Shown here one piece after another: positions 16,945 through 24,793 of a stretch of DNA of 64,000 nucleotides. The stretch comes from Paraburkholderia acidicola (lineage in GTDB: Bacteria; Pseudomonadota; Gammaproteobacteria; Burkholderiales; Burkholderiaceae): assembly GCF_002362315.1 (NCBI RefSeq), contig NZ_MTZV01000006.1, positions 434,001-498,000 of the forward strand, in the 5' to 3' direction. Each line of letters opens with the position of its first letter. The first letter of the stretch is position 1. The position numbers and the translations under genes are program-made. The notes beneath the pieces were generated by a model. It was not told the origin of the DNA. It searched no databases and saw only the letters and a list, made by a program, of their open reading frames with translations.

Positions 16945-17600
16945 GGGCGTTCGACCACGTAGCCAATACCGCGCACCGTACGGATCAGCGCGGCGCCGAG
17001 TTTTTTGCGCAGATTGGACACATGCACTTCAATCGCATTGCTCTCGATTTCTTCCTGCCAGCCATACAGGCTCTCTTCGAGCTGCGAGCGCGATTGAGGA
17101 ATGCCGCGGTGGGTCAGCAACTGGATCAGGATCGCCCATTCGCGCGACGTCAATGTGACACGAGCGTCGCGGAGCATGGCGGTTTGCGTGGCAGGATTGA
17201 CGCTCAGATCGCCGTGCCGGATCAATTCGACGCTGCGTCCCTGCGAGCGGCGCAACAGGGCGCGGCAGCGCGCGAGCAGTTCGACGAGATCGAACGGTTT
17301 GCCGAGATAGTCGTCGGCACCGGCCTCGAGCCCGTCGACGCGATCGAGCACGGTGCCCTTCGCCGTGAGAACGAGCACGGGAACATCGTTGCCGGCCTCG
17401 CGCAGTTGCCTCAGCAACGTCATGCCCGGAATTTTCGGCAGACCGAGATCGAGTATGACCAGTGCATACGTGGTGGTGGAAAGCGCGAGATCGGCTTTGC
17501 GGCCATCGCGTGCCCAGTCGACGGCAAAGCCCGCCTGGCGCAGACCCGCTTCGATTCCGCAACCGATCAGATCGTCGTCTTCAACGAGTAACACTCGCAT
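16941..17600 (-). CDS. QseB/PmrA-like response regulator (OmpR family)
   Basis: 219 residues. The receiver domain has acidic pocket EDDD, phosphoacceptor D51 (VILDLGLP), T in LVLTAKG and K in GKPFD. The C-terminal winged helix ends SNAIEVHVSNLRKKLG...IRTVRGIGYVVE, typical of QseB. It is transcribed with the kinase that follows (4-bp overlap). The gap upstream holds PmrA-type box C, whose half-sites read on both strands, although the best -10 points the other way. Confidence 0.93.
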   Translation of the reverse strand: MRVLLVEDDDLIGCGIEAGLRQAGFAVDWARDGRKADLALSTTTYALVILDLGLPKIPGMTLLRQLREAGNDVPVLVLTAKGTVLDRVDGLEAGADDYLGKPFDLVELLARCRALLRRSQGRSVELIRHGDLSVNPATQTAMLRDARVTLTSREWAILIQLLTHRGIPQSRSQLEESLYGWQEEIESNAIEVHVSNLRKKLGAALIRTVRGIGYVVERP

Positions 17601-17681
17601 GAGATAGTTCCTTTCAGAACCTTATCGGCTGTTATGCGGCGTAACGGTAAGCGTGCGTGGCAGAGCGTTCACGTCGTCATC

Positions 17682-17714
17682 CTTAAGGTCGTCTTCAGCT
17701 TGAATCGATATGAT
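17682..17714 (+). promoter_or_regulatory. PmrA/QseB-type box C with -10
   Basis: CTTAAG-GTCGT-CTTCAG at 17682-17698, then TATGAT at 17709-17714. The spacing matches boxes A, B and D and the -10 points rightward to the small membrane protein gene at 17835. Because CTTAAG is palindromic the site could also serve the leftward qseB-like gene. Confidence 0.68.
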
Positions 17715-17834
17715 CGGCTGCATGTCGATCAGGGCATCTCGCGATGCAAACAGCACGATGCAGTGCTGTGAGCGTGTCGAAACGGAAATGAAAGCGCGGC
17801 GTCGTTCCTGTCGTGCGTCACATCAGGTCATGCC

Positions 17835-18185
17835 ATGAAGCTCGTCATTGTCGACATGTTGCGAGTCCATCTGATGGCTGCGTGCTTCGCGGCGATGGGC
17901 ATACAGGTCGTCGCGCTGCTGGCCCTGCTCGTGTCGCCGCTGTCCGAACAAACGTTTGATTCCACCGCATTCCGCATCTGTGCAATCGTGATGATCGGCA
18001 TCGCTGTTATCGGCGCACGCCGTTTCGCGCAACTCGCCTACGATGCCGCCGTGCAAAGTGCGCACGCGACCGTGCAAACCCACCGCGCCCGTCCGGTCGC
18101 GGTGTCGCACGACTGCCCGCGACGCGAACTGGTCGTGCTGCATCTGCGTTTTACCGGCCGGCCGTTCGTGCTTGCCAAATCCTGA
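17835..18185 (+). CDS. Small membrane protein, unknown
   Basis: 116 residues with two hydrophobic segments (about 13-35 and 46-63) and a basic C-terminal half (VQTHRARPVAVSHD...). The family is not recognised. Support for a real gene is positional: it lies between two two-component systems and has PmrA/QseB-type box C with a good -10 about 120 bp upstream. By analogy with small membrane proteins that feed back on PhoQ- or PmrB-type kinases it might modulate one of the neighbouring sensors, but that is only inference. Confidence 0.5.
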   Translation: MKLVIVDMLRVHLMAACFAAMGIQVVALLALLVSPLSEQTFDSTAFRICAIVMIGIAVIGARRFAQLAYDAAVQSAHATVQTHRARPVAVSHDCPRRELVVLHLRFTGRPFVLAKS

Positions 18186-18285
18186 CGCTTCCTGACGCTT
18201 CCCAGCGGTTCGACGTTCCAGCGTGCGTTGGCACGCATCGTCACGTCGCCGCATCGCAACATCCAACGATTCTGCCGGTCACGTC

Positions 18286-18330
18286 CTTAAGCAACGCTTA
18301 AGGACGCGTTAAGCTGTAAGCCTCGACAAT
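18286..18330 (+). promoter_or_regulatory. PmrA/QseB-type box D: three half-sites at 11-bp steps, plus -10
   Basis: CTTAAG at 18286, CTTAAG at 18297 and GTTAAG at 18308 are separated by 5 bp each. A -10-like GACAAT begins at 18325, 11 bp after the last half-site. The response regulator starts at 18361, so autoregulation is likely. Confidence 0.78.
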
Positions 18331-18360
18331 GCGGGCACACAGAACCGGACAGGAACGACA

Positions 18361-19020
18361 ATGCGACTGCTACTGGTCGAAGACGACGAGATGATCGCCG
18401 AAACCGTACTCGAATCGATGCGCCGCGCCGGCTACGCCATCGACTGGGCCCAGGACGGCCGCGCCGCCGAGCTGTCGCTCGGCAACGACGTGTACGATCT
18501 CGTGCTGCTGGACCTGAGCTTGCCGAAGAAAGACGGCATCGACGTGCTCGGCGCCTATCGCAAGGCGGGCGGTGTCGCGCCCGTGATCATCCTGACGGCG
18601 CGCGATGCCGTGGATGACCGCATTCGCGGCCTCGATACCGGCGCCGACGATTACCTGATCAAACCATTCGATCTCGACGAACTTGCCGCGCGGGTACGCG
18701 CACTATTGCGCCGACGCACCGGCCAGAAACAGCCGGTCTACGCACATGGAGACCTCACGCTCGATCCTGCCGCACACGAAGTGACGAAGAGCGGCGAACA
18801 ACTCCCGCTGGTGCCGCGCGAGTTCGCGTTGCTCCAGGCATTGATCGAAGAGCCGACGCGGGTCTTCACGAAAACGGAACTCGAGGAAAAACTGTATGGA
18901 TGGGGCGAGGAAGTGGGCAGCAACACGATCGAAGTCCACGTACATAGCCTGCGACGCAAGATCGGCGCGGAGGAGGTCGTGACGGTGCGCGGCGTGGGCT
19001 ACCGGTTGAAGAGAATCTGA
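18361..19020 (+). CDS. PmrA/QseB-like response regulator (OmpR family)
   Basis: 219 residues. The receiver has EDDE, phosphoacceptor D51 (VLLDLSLP), T in ILTARD and K in IKPFD. The winged helix ends EVGSNTIEVHVHSLRRKIG and VTVRGVGYRLKRI, close to PmrA/QseB/TctD regulators. An AGGAACGACA ribosome-binding site precedes the ATG. A triple CTTAAG-type box in its own promoter makes this protein, or its relative at 16941, the prime candidate for binding all four boxes. The kinase follows with a shared base. Confidence 0.93.
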   Translation: MRLLLVEDDEMIAETVLESMRRAGYAIDWAQDGRAAELSLGNDVYDLVLLDLSLPKKDGIDVLGAYRKAGGVAPVIILTARDAVDDRIRGLDTGADDYLIKPFDLDELAARVRALLRRRTGQKQPVYAHGDLTLDPAAHEVTKSGEQLPLVPREFALLQALIEEPTRVFTKTELEEKLYGWGEEVGSNTIEVHVHSLRRKIGAEEVVTVRGVGYRLKRI

Positions 19021-20342
19021 TGGCGTCGATTCGCCGCTGGCTGCTGGGCTGGCTGATTTTTGGCCTCGCGGCCGCGTCGGCTATCGCGGGCTTCGGCATC
19101 TTTCATACCGCGCGTCAGGAAGCGAGCGAACTCTTCGACTACGAACTGCGCACGGTGGCCGTGTCGTTGCCCGCGACTATCGAATCCGCCGGCAATGATG
19201 CGAACCGCAGCCCGGATCTCGGCGACCTTGCCGACGATCGCATCATCATCGAGATCTGGGACCTCGACGGCAAGCTGGTTTACCACTCACACCAGGCACC
19301 TGTGCTGGAGCAGCAGCCCGCAGGTTTTCATTCGATCGAACGCGCCGAATATCACTGGCGTACGTTCGGCGTGCAACAGTCGCAGCGTTTCATTCAGGTG
19401 GCGCAGCCGTTCTCGGTGCGCGAAGATCTTGCGTTGCGTCTCGCGCTGCATACGCTGTGGCCGCTCGGTGTGCTGGTGCCGGTGACGATCGTGCTCGTGC
19501 TGCTGGTGGTGGCGCGCGGGCTTGCGCCGATCGGCGGATTGTCGCGTGCGCTGTCGACCCGCTCGATCGAATCGCTCGACGCGTTGCAACTGGATGGCCC
19601 CGTGCCGGTCGAGATCCGGCCACTCGTCGAAGCCGTGAACGATCTGCTGCGGCGGCTCAGCGTGGCGTCGCAGACACAACGCACGTTTATCGCCGATGCC
19701 GCGCACGAACTGCGCTCGCCGCTGGCGGCGCTGAAGCTGCAACTGCAGGCGGCGTCGCGCGACGGCACGTTGCAATGCGAGGGACCGGTGCTGGAACGCA
19801 TCGAAGGACGGCTCAATCGCATCATCCATCTCGTGCAGCAACTCTTGACGCTCGCTCGTGAAGATGCGCAACCCGCGGCACAGATGGTGCCGGTCAGCCT
19901 GCGGCGCATCGGTGAGCAGACGGTGGGCGATTTCTCGCTGCTCGCGGAAGCGAAGCAGATCGATCTCGGTCTCGAGTGCGAAGCCGCCACCGGACCCAAT
20001 GATCCCTACGCGGTGAAGGCCGAGTCGCACGGGTTGAGCGCGCTGCTCGGCAATCTGGTCGACAACGCGATCCGGCATACACCCGCGGGCGGTAAGGTCG
20101 ATGTGATCCTGCAGCGCACGCAGCACGGTATCGGCTTCGCAGTCGTGGACACCGGGCCTGGCATTCCCGAGGCGGAGCTCGAACGCGTGCTCGATCGGTT
20201 TTATCGTGGCGAGGGTGCGCAGGGGCAGGGCAGCGGACTCGGACTCGCGATCGCCGCACGTGTCGCGCAACGGCATCAGGTGACGCTTACATTGCGCAAC
20301 CGCGAGAGCGGTGGATTGGTGGTGAGCGTGATGGGGTTCTGA
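19020..20342 (+). CDS. Sensor histidine kinase (PmrB/QseC/TctE-like)
   Basis: 440 residues. Membrane helices at about 8-30 and 152-174 bracket a periplasmic domain with a DLDGKLVYHSHQ stretch typical of the 2CSK_N fold. The cytoplasmic part has the H-box ADAAHELRSPLAALK, N-box NLVDNAIRH, and G-boxes DTGPG and GSGLGLA. Its ATG overlaps the response regulator stop (TGATG), so the two are coupled. The signal is unknown; unlike the 15541 kinase it lacks an acidic patch. Confidence 0.93.
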   Translation: MASIRRWLLGWLIFGLAAASAIAGFGIFHTARQEASELFDYELRTVAVSLPATIESAGNDANRSPDLGDLADDRIIIEIWDLDGKLVYHSHQAPVLEQQPAGFHSIERAEYHWRTFGVQQSQRFIQVAQPFSVREDLALRLALHTLWPLGVLVPVTIVLVLLVVARGLAPIGGLSRALSTRSIESLDALQLDGPVPVEIRPLVEAVNDLLRRLSVASQTQRTFIADAAHELRSPLAALKLQLQAASRDGTLQCEGPVLERIEGRLNRIIHLVQQLLTLAREDAQPAAQMVPVSLRRIGEQTVGDFSLLAEAKQIDLGLECEAATGPNDPYAVKAESHGLSALLGNLVDNAIRHTPAGGKVDVILQRTQHGIGFAVVDTGPGIPEAELERVLDRFYRGEGAQGQGSGLGLAIAARVAQRHQVTLTLRNRESGGLVVSVMGF

Positions 20343-20535
20343 TTTGGCCTTACGCTCGTTGCCTTGACAAGGCTATCCGCTCTGCATCACCCTAGACACT
20401 CGTCACCCCGGCAGATTACGTGAGTAATCTCGCAGCCGGCGACTGTTCCAACAGCTCAACATCGACGATCCAGCCACGACAGGATCGTCGACTGACGCAT
20501 CGTAAGTGCGTCAATTCACTTCCTTACCCGGGCCT

Positions 20536-22494
20536 ATGGACGGACTTCAAAACGACGCGCTCGCTCTCCTCAGAGAGAAATTTGCGACGTTGAGCCCTCG
20601 ATGGCGATTGAGAGCCGATAGCAACGCACTCGAGCTGAGCCCGATTACCGGACCGGCAGTCGAGTCCGTCATGCTCACCGACGAACAGGCTGAGAAAATC
20701 CGCGCACTGACTGGCGTGACGTCAACGCTTTCGATCGACGTCACGCTCGCCGGCCATACAATGCGCCTGTATCTTGTCGGTCGCAAACTCGACCGCACTG
20801 CGTGGGGCGGCACAGGATCGCCCAGCACCAACAGCGAAGCAGTGGCAAACGATCTCGCGCGCGGGCTGTCGTTCGCCGAGACCGTGTTGTCCGAAGTGAA
20901 CTCGCTGGTGGTTATCGTGAACCGCGAAGGGAGCATTCAACGGTTTAACCGGCTTGCGGAAGAATACGCGGGGCTGCGGGAAACCGACGTCATCGGCAAG
21001 AACGTGTGGGACCTGTTCATGTCCGCGGAGGAGGGCAGTGCCTCGCGACAAAACATCGATGGTTTTTTTAACCGGGGGGAGGCCTACGCGGTCGAACGTA
21101 CGGTGAAAACCGTCAGAGGGCCGCGGCTCTTTCAGTTTCGCAACAAGTTTGTGCGCACCGGTAGTCGCGAAGACGATATTTATCTGGTGTGCTCGGGCAT
21201 CGACATTACCGAAGAGCGCGACGCCCGCGAACGCCTCGCCAAACTGGCCAACACCGACACGCTGACCGGTTTGCGCAATCGCAACTATCTGACGCAACGC
21301 CTTCAGGACCGGATGTCGAAACCGGAGAGCATCGGTACGCTGGCCATTCTGCTTATCGATCTCGACAACTTCAAACGGATCAACGACTCGCTTGGGCACA
21401 GCGACGGCGATCAACTGCTGAAGATGGTCGCGCAGCGGCTGCATCGCGTCGCGGGCGAACATCACGAGGTGACCCGCATAGGCGGCGATGAGTTTGTGAT
21501 TCTCGTCGAGGGCGAGGCTGCCCCAGGTCGCGCAAGCGAGTTGACCGAGCGGATCGTCGAAGACTTTCAGATGGCTTATGTGCTGCGGGCGATCAGCTAC
21601 CGGATGCGCGCCAGCGTCGGTATGGCCGTGCATGAGCGGGTGGAAGACACGGAGTTCGATCTGCTCACACATGCCGATCTCGCGATGTACGCAGCGAAAG
21701 CCGTCGGTAAGGGCAAGGACATCAGCGCGTTTTGTCAGTACACGCGTGAGCTGTCCGAGCGTGCGGAGCGCGGGCTCGAGTTCTATCAATCGATCCAGTA
21801 CGGATTCATTCGCAAGGAATTCGTCTTGCAGTTCCAGCGTATGGTTCGCGCCGACGCAGCGCCGTGCGGCGTACATGCTTCCGTGTGCTGGAATCGGCTG
21901 GGCGTGGGTGCGGTCAGCGAAAACGAACTGCTGCCGATGGCCGAATCGTCCGGCTTCGGTGTGCAGCTTGGCGAATTTCAGTTGCGGGAAGTGTGCGCGG
22001 AAATTCGCGCGAGACGCGACGCAGGGTACGACACGCCGTGTGTCACCGTGACGATCCCATCGACGCAACTGAGCGATGGCGACCTGCTCGGTTGTGTCAC
22101 CGACAACCTGCGTGAGTACGGGCTGGAACCCGGGGCGCTGCGGCTCGTCATTCGCGGGCGGCTCGATCAGCTTGCGCATGGCGTGATCGACAAGCTCGCA
22201 GCGATCCGGACGGCCGGCGTGAAGGTGCTCGCCACGATCTCGTCGAGTTCGTCCTTTTCGAATGTGACGATCGCTTCTGTCGATGGCCTGTTCGTCGGAC
22301 CGGATCTGATGGAAGCGATACCCGGTGATCCGGTGGCGTGCGCGGTGGTGAGGGGGCTGGTTGGCTTGTGCGAAGAGCTGGGTCTCGACGTGCTCATCGC
22401 AGAAGCCGGGCGGCAGGATCAGATCGACTGGCTGGCAAAGCTTCGCGGCGTAGAGCGGAGAAGCGGGTCTTTCCATGAGGCTTTTCCTGAATGA
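20536..22494 (+). CDS. PAS-GGDEF protein with a degenerate EAL domain
   Basis: 652 residues from ATG 20536 (GTG 20506 possible). An N-terminal region of about 110 residues is followed by a PAS domain (about 115-235), then a GGDEF domain with the intact signature RIGGDEFVI, preceded by LLIDLDNFKRIND. That predicts cyclic-di-GMP synthesis. The C-terminal 220 residues align with EAL domains but lack the catalytic set: the EAL triplet position reads HAS, DDFG is replaced by ISSS, and the AEGVE glutamate is missing. It is probably a cyclase with a regulatory, non-hydrolytic EAL part. No membrane segment. A LuxR gene follows 28 bp later. Confidence 0.9.
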   Translation: MDGLQNDALALLREKFATLSPRWRLRADSNALELSPITGPAVESVMLTDEQAEKIRALTGVTSTLSIDVTLAGHTMRLYLVGRKLDRTAWGGTGSPSTNSEAVANDLARGLSFAETVLSEVNSLVVIVNREGSIQRFNRLAEEYAGLRETDVIGKNVWDLFMSAEEGSASRQNIDGFFNRGEAYAVERTVKTVRGPRLFQFRNKFVRTGSREDDIYLVCSGIDITEERDARERLAKLANTDTLTGLRNRNYLTQRLQDRMSKPESIGTLAILLIDLDNFKRINDSLGHSDGDQLLKMVAQRLHRVAGEHHEVTRIGGDEFVILVEGEAAPGRASELTERIVEDFQMAYVLRAISYRMRASVGMAVHERVEDTEFDLLTHADLAMYAAKAVGKGKDISAFCQYTRELSERAERGLEFYQSIQYGFIRKEFVLQFQRMVRADAAPCGVHASVCWNRLGVGAVSENELLPMAESSGFGVQLGEFQLREVCAEIRARRDAGYDTPCVTVTIPSTQLSDGDLLGCVTDNLREYGLEPGALRLVIRGRLDQLAHGVIDKLAAIRTAGVKVLATISSSSSFSNVTIASVDGLFVGPDLMEAIPGDPVACAVVRGLVGLCEELGLDVLIAEAGRQDQIDWLAKLRGVERRSGSFHEAFPE

Positions 22495-22522
22495 GGAACA
22501 GCCCTCGATGTAAGGAAGCGTA

Positions 22523-23548
22523 ATGCACGCCGGTGTGTCTCAGACGATCCAGCCAGGAAAGCTCTACGAAGGCGAATGCGAGGTGTTCAAGGAACACGTT
22601 CGCCTGTGCCTCGCGCTCGACGCGTCGGGCTTCGTCATCGAGCGCGAGTTGCGGCAGCGCGATGGCACGATCTTCAACCAGGTCGTGCCTGTCGACCGTG
22701 AGGCGGATCTTTTCGACTTCTCCGCGGCCGATCCCTACGAACCCAAGCTGCAGCGCATCTATGAAGCGCTGCGTCGGCACTACGTCGAAGCCAGCGCACT
22801 CGAATTGCCACCGGTGGACCACGGCGACCCGATACACGCCATCGGCGAACTGGCCGCGTGCCGCTCGGAAGGCCAGTTGCTGTTCAAGGCCCGCGCGATC
22901 GTCGCGGCGCTGGGCGGCACGCAGTTCGTCTATCAATGGCTTCGCTTCGACGGCGATAGCACCGCCAGCGGCGATGCGATGGAAACCCGCTACCTGGCGG
23001 GTTGCCGGCCGGCGTGGCTGCAGCAGTACCTTGCCCGGCTCTGGTACATGAACGATGCGTGGATCGTCTACGCGCGCAACAACATCGCGCCTGCCGTCAC
23101 GTCCCAGATCAACCTGCACCGGGAAGACCACTGGTTGAGGACCGAGGCGAAAAGCCACGGTTTTGTCAGCGGCATCGTGTTGCCGGCGCATATCAATCGC
23201 GGGCTGATCGGTGTGCTCCAGGTCAGCAACGACATCGCGGCGCCGGCCGGCGAGCAGACGCTGTGGGAGAACCGCGTGCTCCTGCGCGCGCTCTCTGCCG
23301 CGTTGCTCGACTGGCAGGTGAGCCACGTACGCAAAACCGCCGAGTTCGCGTATCACCTCACCGCGGACGAAACCATCGTCCTCAAGACCTTGCGATATGG
23401 CGGCGATGCCGGCAACGTGGCCGAGCAGTTCGGCATCTCCATTCACACGGTGTACAAGTCGATCTATCAGCGCATCAATCGAAAAATCGGCGTGTCGCGG
23501 ATCAACGAAGCGGTTGAGAAAGCAACCATCGCTGGGTTGCTCGATTAG
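22523..23548 (+). CDS. LuxR-family regulator (LuxR solo) with N-terminal extension
   Basis: 341 residues, about 100 longer than usual quorum-sensing LuxR proteins. The autoinducer-type domain lies at about 110-265: W-x3-Y is kept in AWLQQYLARLWYMNDAW, but the following proline is alanine and the later tryptophan is not seen. The C-terminal HTH is clear: LTADETIVLKTL, VAEQFGISIHTVYKSIYQRI. No LuxI gene is in the window. The ribosome-binding site is AAGGAAG. It probably senses a non-canonical ligand. It follows the GGDEF gene closely and may be co-transcribed with it. Confidence 0.85.
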   Translation: MHAGVSQTIQPGKLYEGECEVFKEHVRLCLALDASGFVIERELRQRDGTIFNQVVPVDREADLFDFSAADPYEPKLQRIYEALRRHYVEASALELPPVDHGDPIHAIGELAACRSEGQLLFKARAIVAALGGTQFVYQWLRFDGDSTASGDAMETRYLAGCRPAWLQQYLARLWYMNDAWIVYARNNIAPAVTSQINLHREDHWLRTEAKSHGFVSGIVLPAHINRGLIGVLQVSNDIAAPAGEQTLWENRVLLRALSAALLDWQVSHVRKTAEFAYHLTADETIVLKTLRYGGDAGNVAEQFGISIHTVYKSIYQRINRKIGVSRINEAVEKATIAGLLD

Positions 23549-23736
23549 GTTCGGTTTCTTACGCGAACCCTGCGGGGTGTGGGATCAGATCAGGCGATCC
23601 GTGCCGTTGGGAAGATCGATGGTGGATCGCTTACGAATTGCGACTCTTGCATTCGCCACGAGCGTTCCGGGATACTGCGAGGACGAGGAACAGGTTGCAT
23701 GCCCACTCAGCATAGTTATTGATCGCGCGAGATTTC

Positions 23737-24288
23737 ATGGTCAGGTGTTTTTCAGAGACGCGTTCGTCGCAGCCGTATCAGGTCGAATCATCAAGCGATC
23801 GTCGCTGGAAAGAACGCGCGGGTGACGGTTCTGCTTTGCGCGGCCAGCGCTGGGCGCGCACCGATGCAACCCTCGATCTGCGCGGCACGACGGACCCTCA
23901 AAACACGAACGGACGCCCGGCGATTTCAACCTGGGCAACGCTCGAAAACGACCGCCTGTACTGGGCAGACCGGGTTGCCTGGATCATCTTGCTGCTCTCG
24001 GTGACTGCCTGCGTCGTCCTGCTCGTCTACGTCGTCTATGACAGCCGCGCGGACCACGATCTAACGACACCGTTTGCGGAAGCAACGGCGCGGACAACCG
24101 CGGAGATCGACTCCGCGGAGCTGTCGGATCATGACCTCTCCGATCTCTCTGACCTCGAAGGGATGAAGCATCCGATGGCCGGATGCTCCGGTGCTAACGC
24201 TGCGGCAGGTGCGCGCCTGCCAGGCAACAATGACTGCACGACAACGGTGGCGGCGCGGGTTGACAGTGCGCCTAGTGAGGGGCAGTGA
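23737..24288 (+). CDS. Hypothetical single-pass membrane protein
   Basis: 183 residues from ATG 23737; TTG 23719 is an upstream alternative. One strong membrane helix (VAWIILLLSVTACVVLLVYV) sits in the middle. The C-terminal part is acidic (SAELSDHDLSDLSDLEG) and ends in a low-complexity Ala/Gly/Thr tail. The family is not recognised. The region after the helix has coding-like third-position bias; the first 50 residues are less convincing, so the real start may be further in. Confidence 0.42.
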   Translation: MVRCFSETRSSQPYQVESSSDRRWKERAGDGSALRGQRWARTDATLDLRGTTDPQNTNGRPAISTWATLENDRLYWADRVAWIILLLSVTACVVLLVYVVYDSRADHDLTTPFAEATARTTAEIDSAELSDHDLSDLSDLEGMKHPMAGCSGANAAAGARLPGNNDCTTTVAARVDSAPSEGQ

Positions 24289-24336
24289 AGGTTAATCAAG
24301 TAAAGCCGAAAACGCAGCGGGTGACCGATCCGCCGA

Positions 24337-24735
24337 TCACTGTGGCGCTTGCTGCTTCTGCAGATACGCCCGCACGTCGCTCATCGACACCCGCCCCGTA
24401 TGACCGGTATCAATTGCGTCGAAGTGTTCGGCGACATAGCCAAGACCGCTGCTTTGCGCCTGCGCTTTCGTGATCGATGCGCCGTTACTGAGCGCCGTGT
24501 TGGCGCCGAGCTGCGCTTCGACTCGCTGCTGCGCCTGCTGTTGCAGCGACGCACCGGTGGACGGGAGCACGGCCGGCACACGATTCTGCGGGAAGAACGG
24601 GCCGTCGACACCCCCTCGTCCCTGAGGCAGCGTCACAGGCTCCACCGCTTGAGGCGGTAGCGCATGGGCGCAACCGATAACCGTGCCAAGCACGATCAAC
24701 GGCGAGAACCGTCGTAACAATCCAGCACGAGACAT
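24337..24735 (-). CDS. Small secreted EF-hand-like protein paired with S10 peptidase (copy 2)
   Basis: 132 residues. The start ATG 24735 has GGGAG 5 bp upstream; an in-frame ATG at 24747 lies further out. The signal peptide ends near VIGCAHA, where VIGC could also act as a lipobox. The mature part repeats the family blocks GGVDGPFFPQNRVP, LPSTGASLQQQAQQR, ITKAQAQSSGLGYVAEHF and a degenerate EF-hand loop DTGHTGRVSMSD. It follows the S10 peptidase gene by 58 bp, the same order as in the other two pairs. Confidence 0.85.
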   Translation of the reverse strand: MSRAGLLRRFSPLIVLGTVIGCAHALPPQAVEPVTLPQGRGGVDGPFFPQNRVPAVLPSTGASLQQQAQQRVEAQLGANTALSNGASITKAQAQSSGLGYVAEHFDAIDTGHTGRVSMSDVRAYLQKQQAPQ

Positions 24736-24793
24736 GATCACTCCCATCGAATGGGTGAAGTGGGGCGCATAAGAGCCAGTATCCCACCATCGC

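Noticed and set aside
20722..22476. A 584-codon minus-strand frame
   Set aside because: It is antisense to the PAS-GGDEF protein, whose domains are clear; the frame matches no fold.
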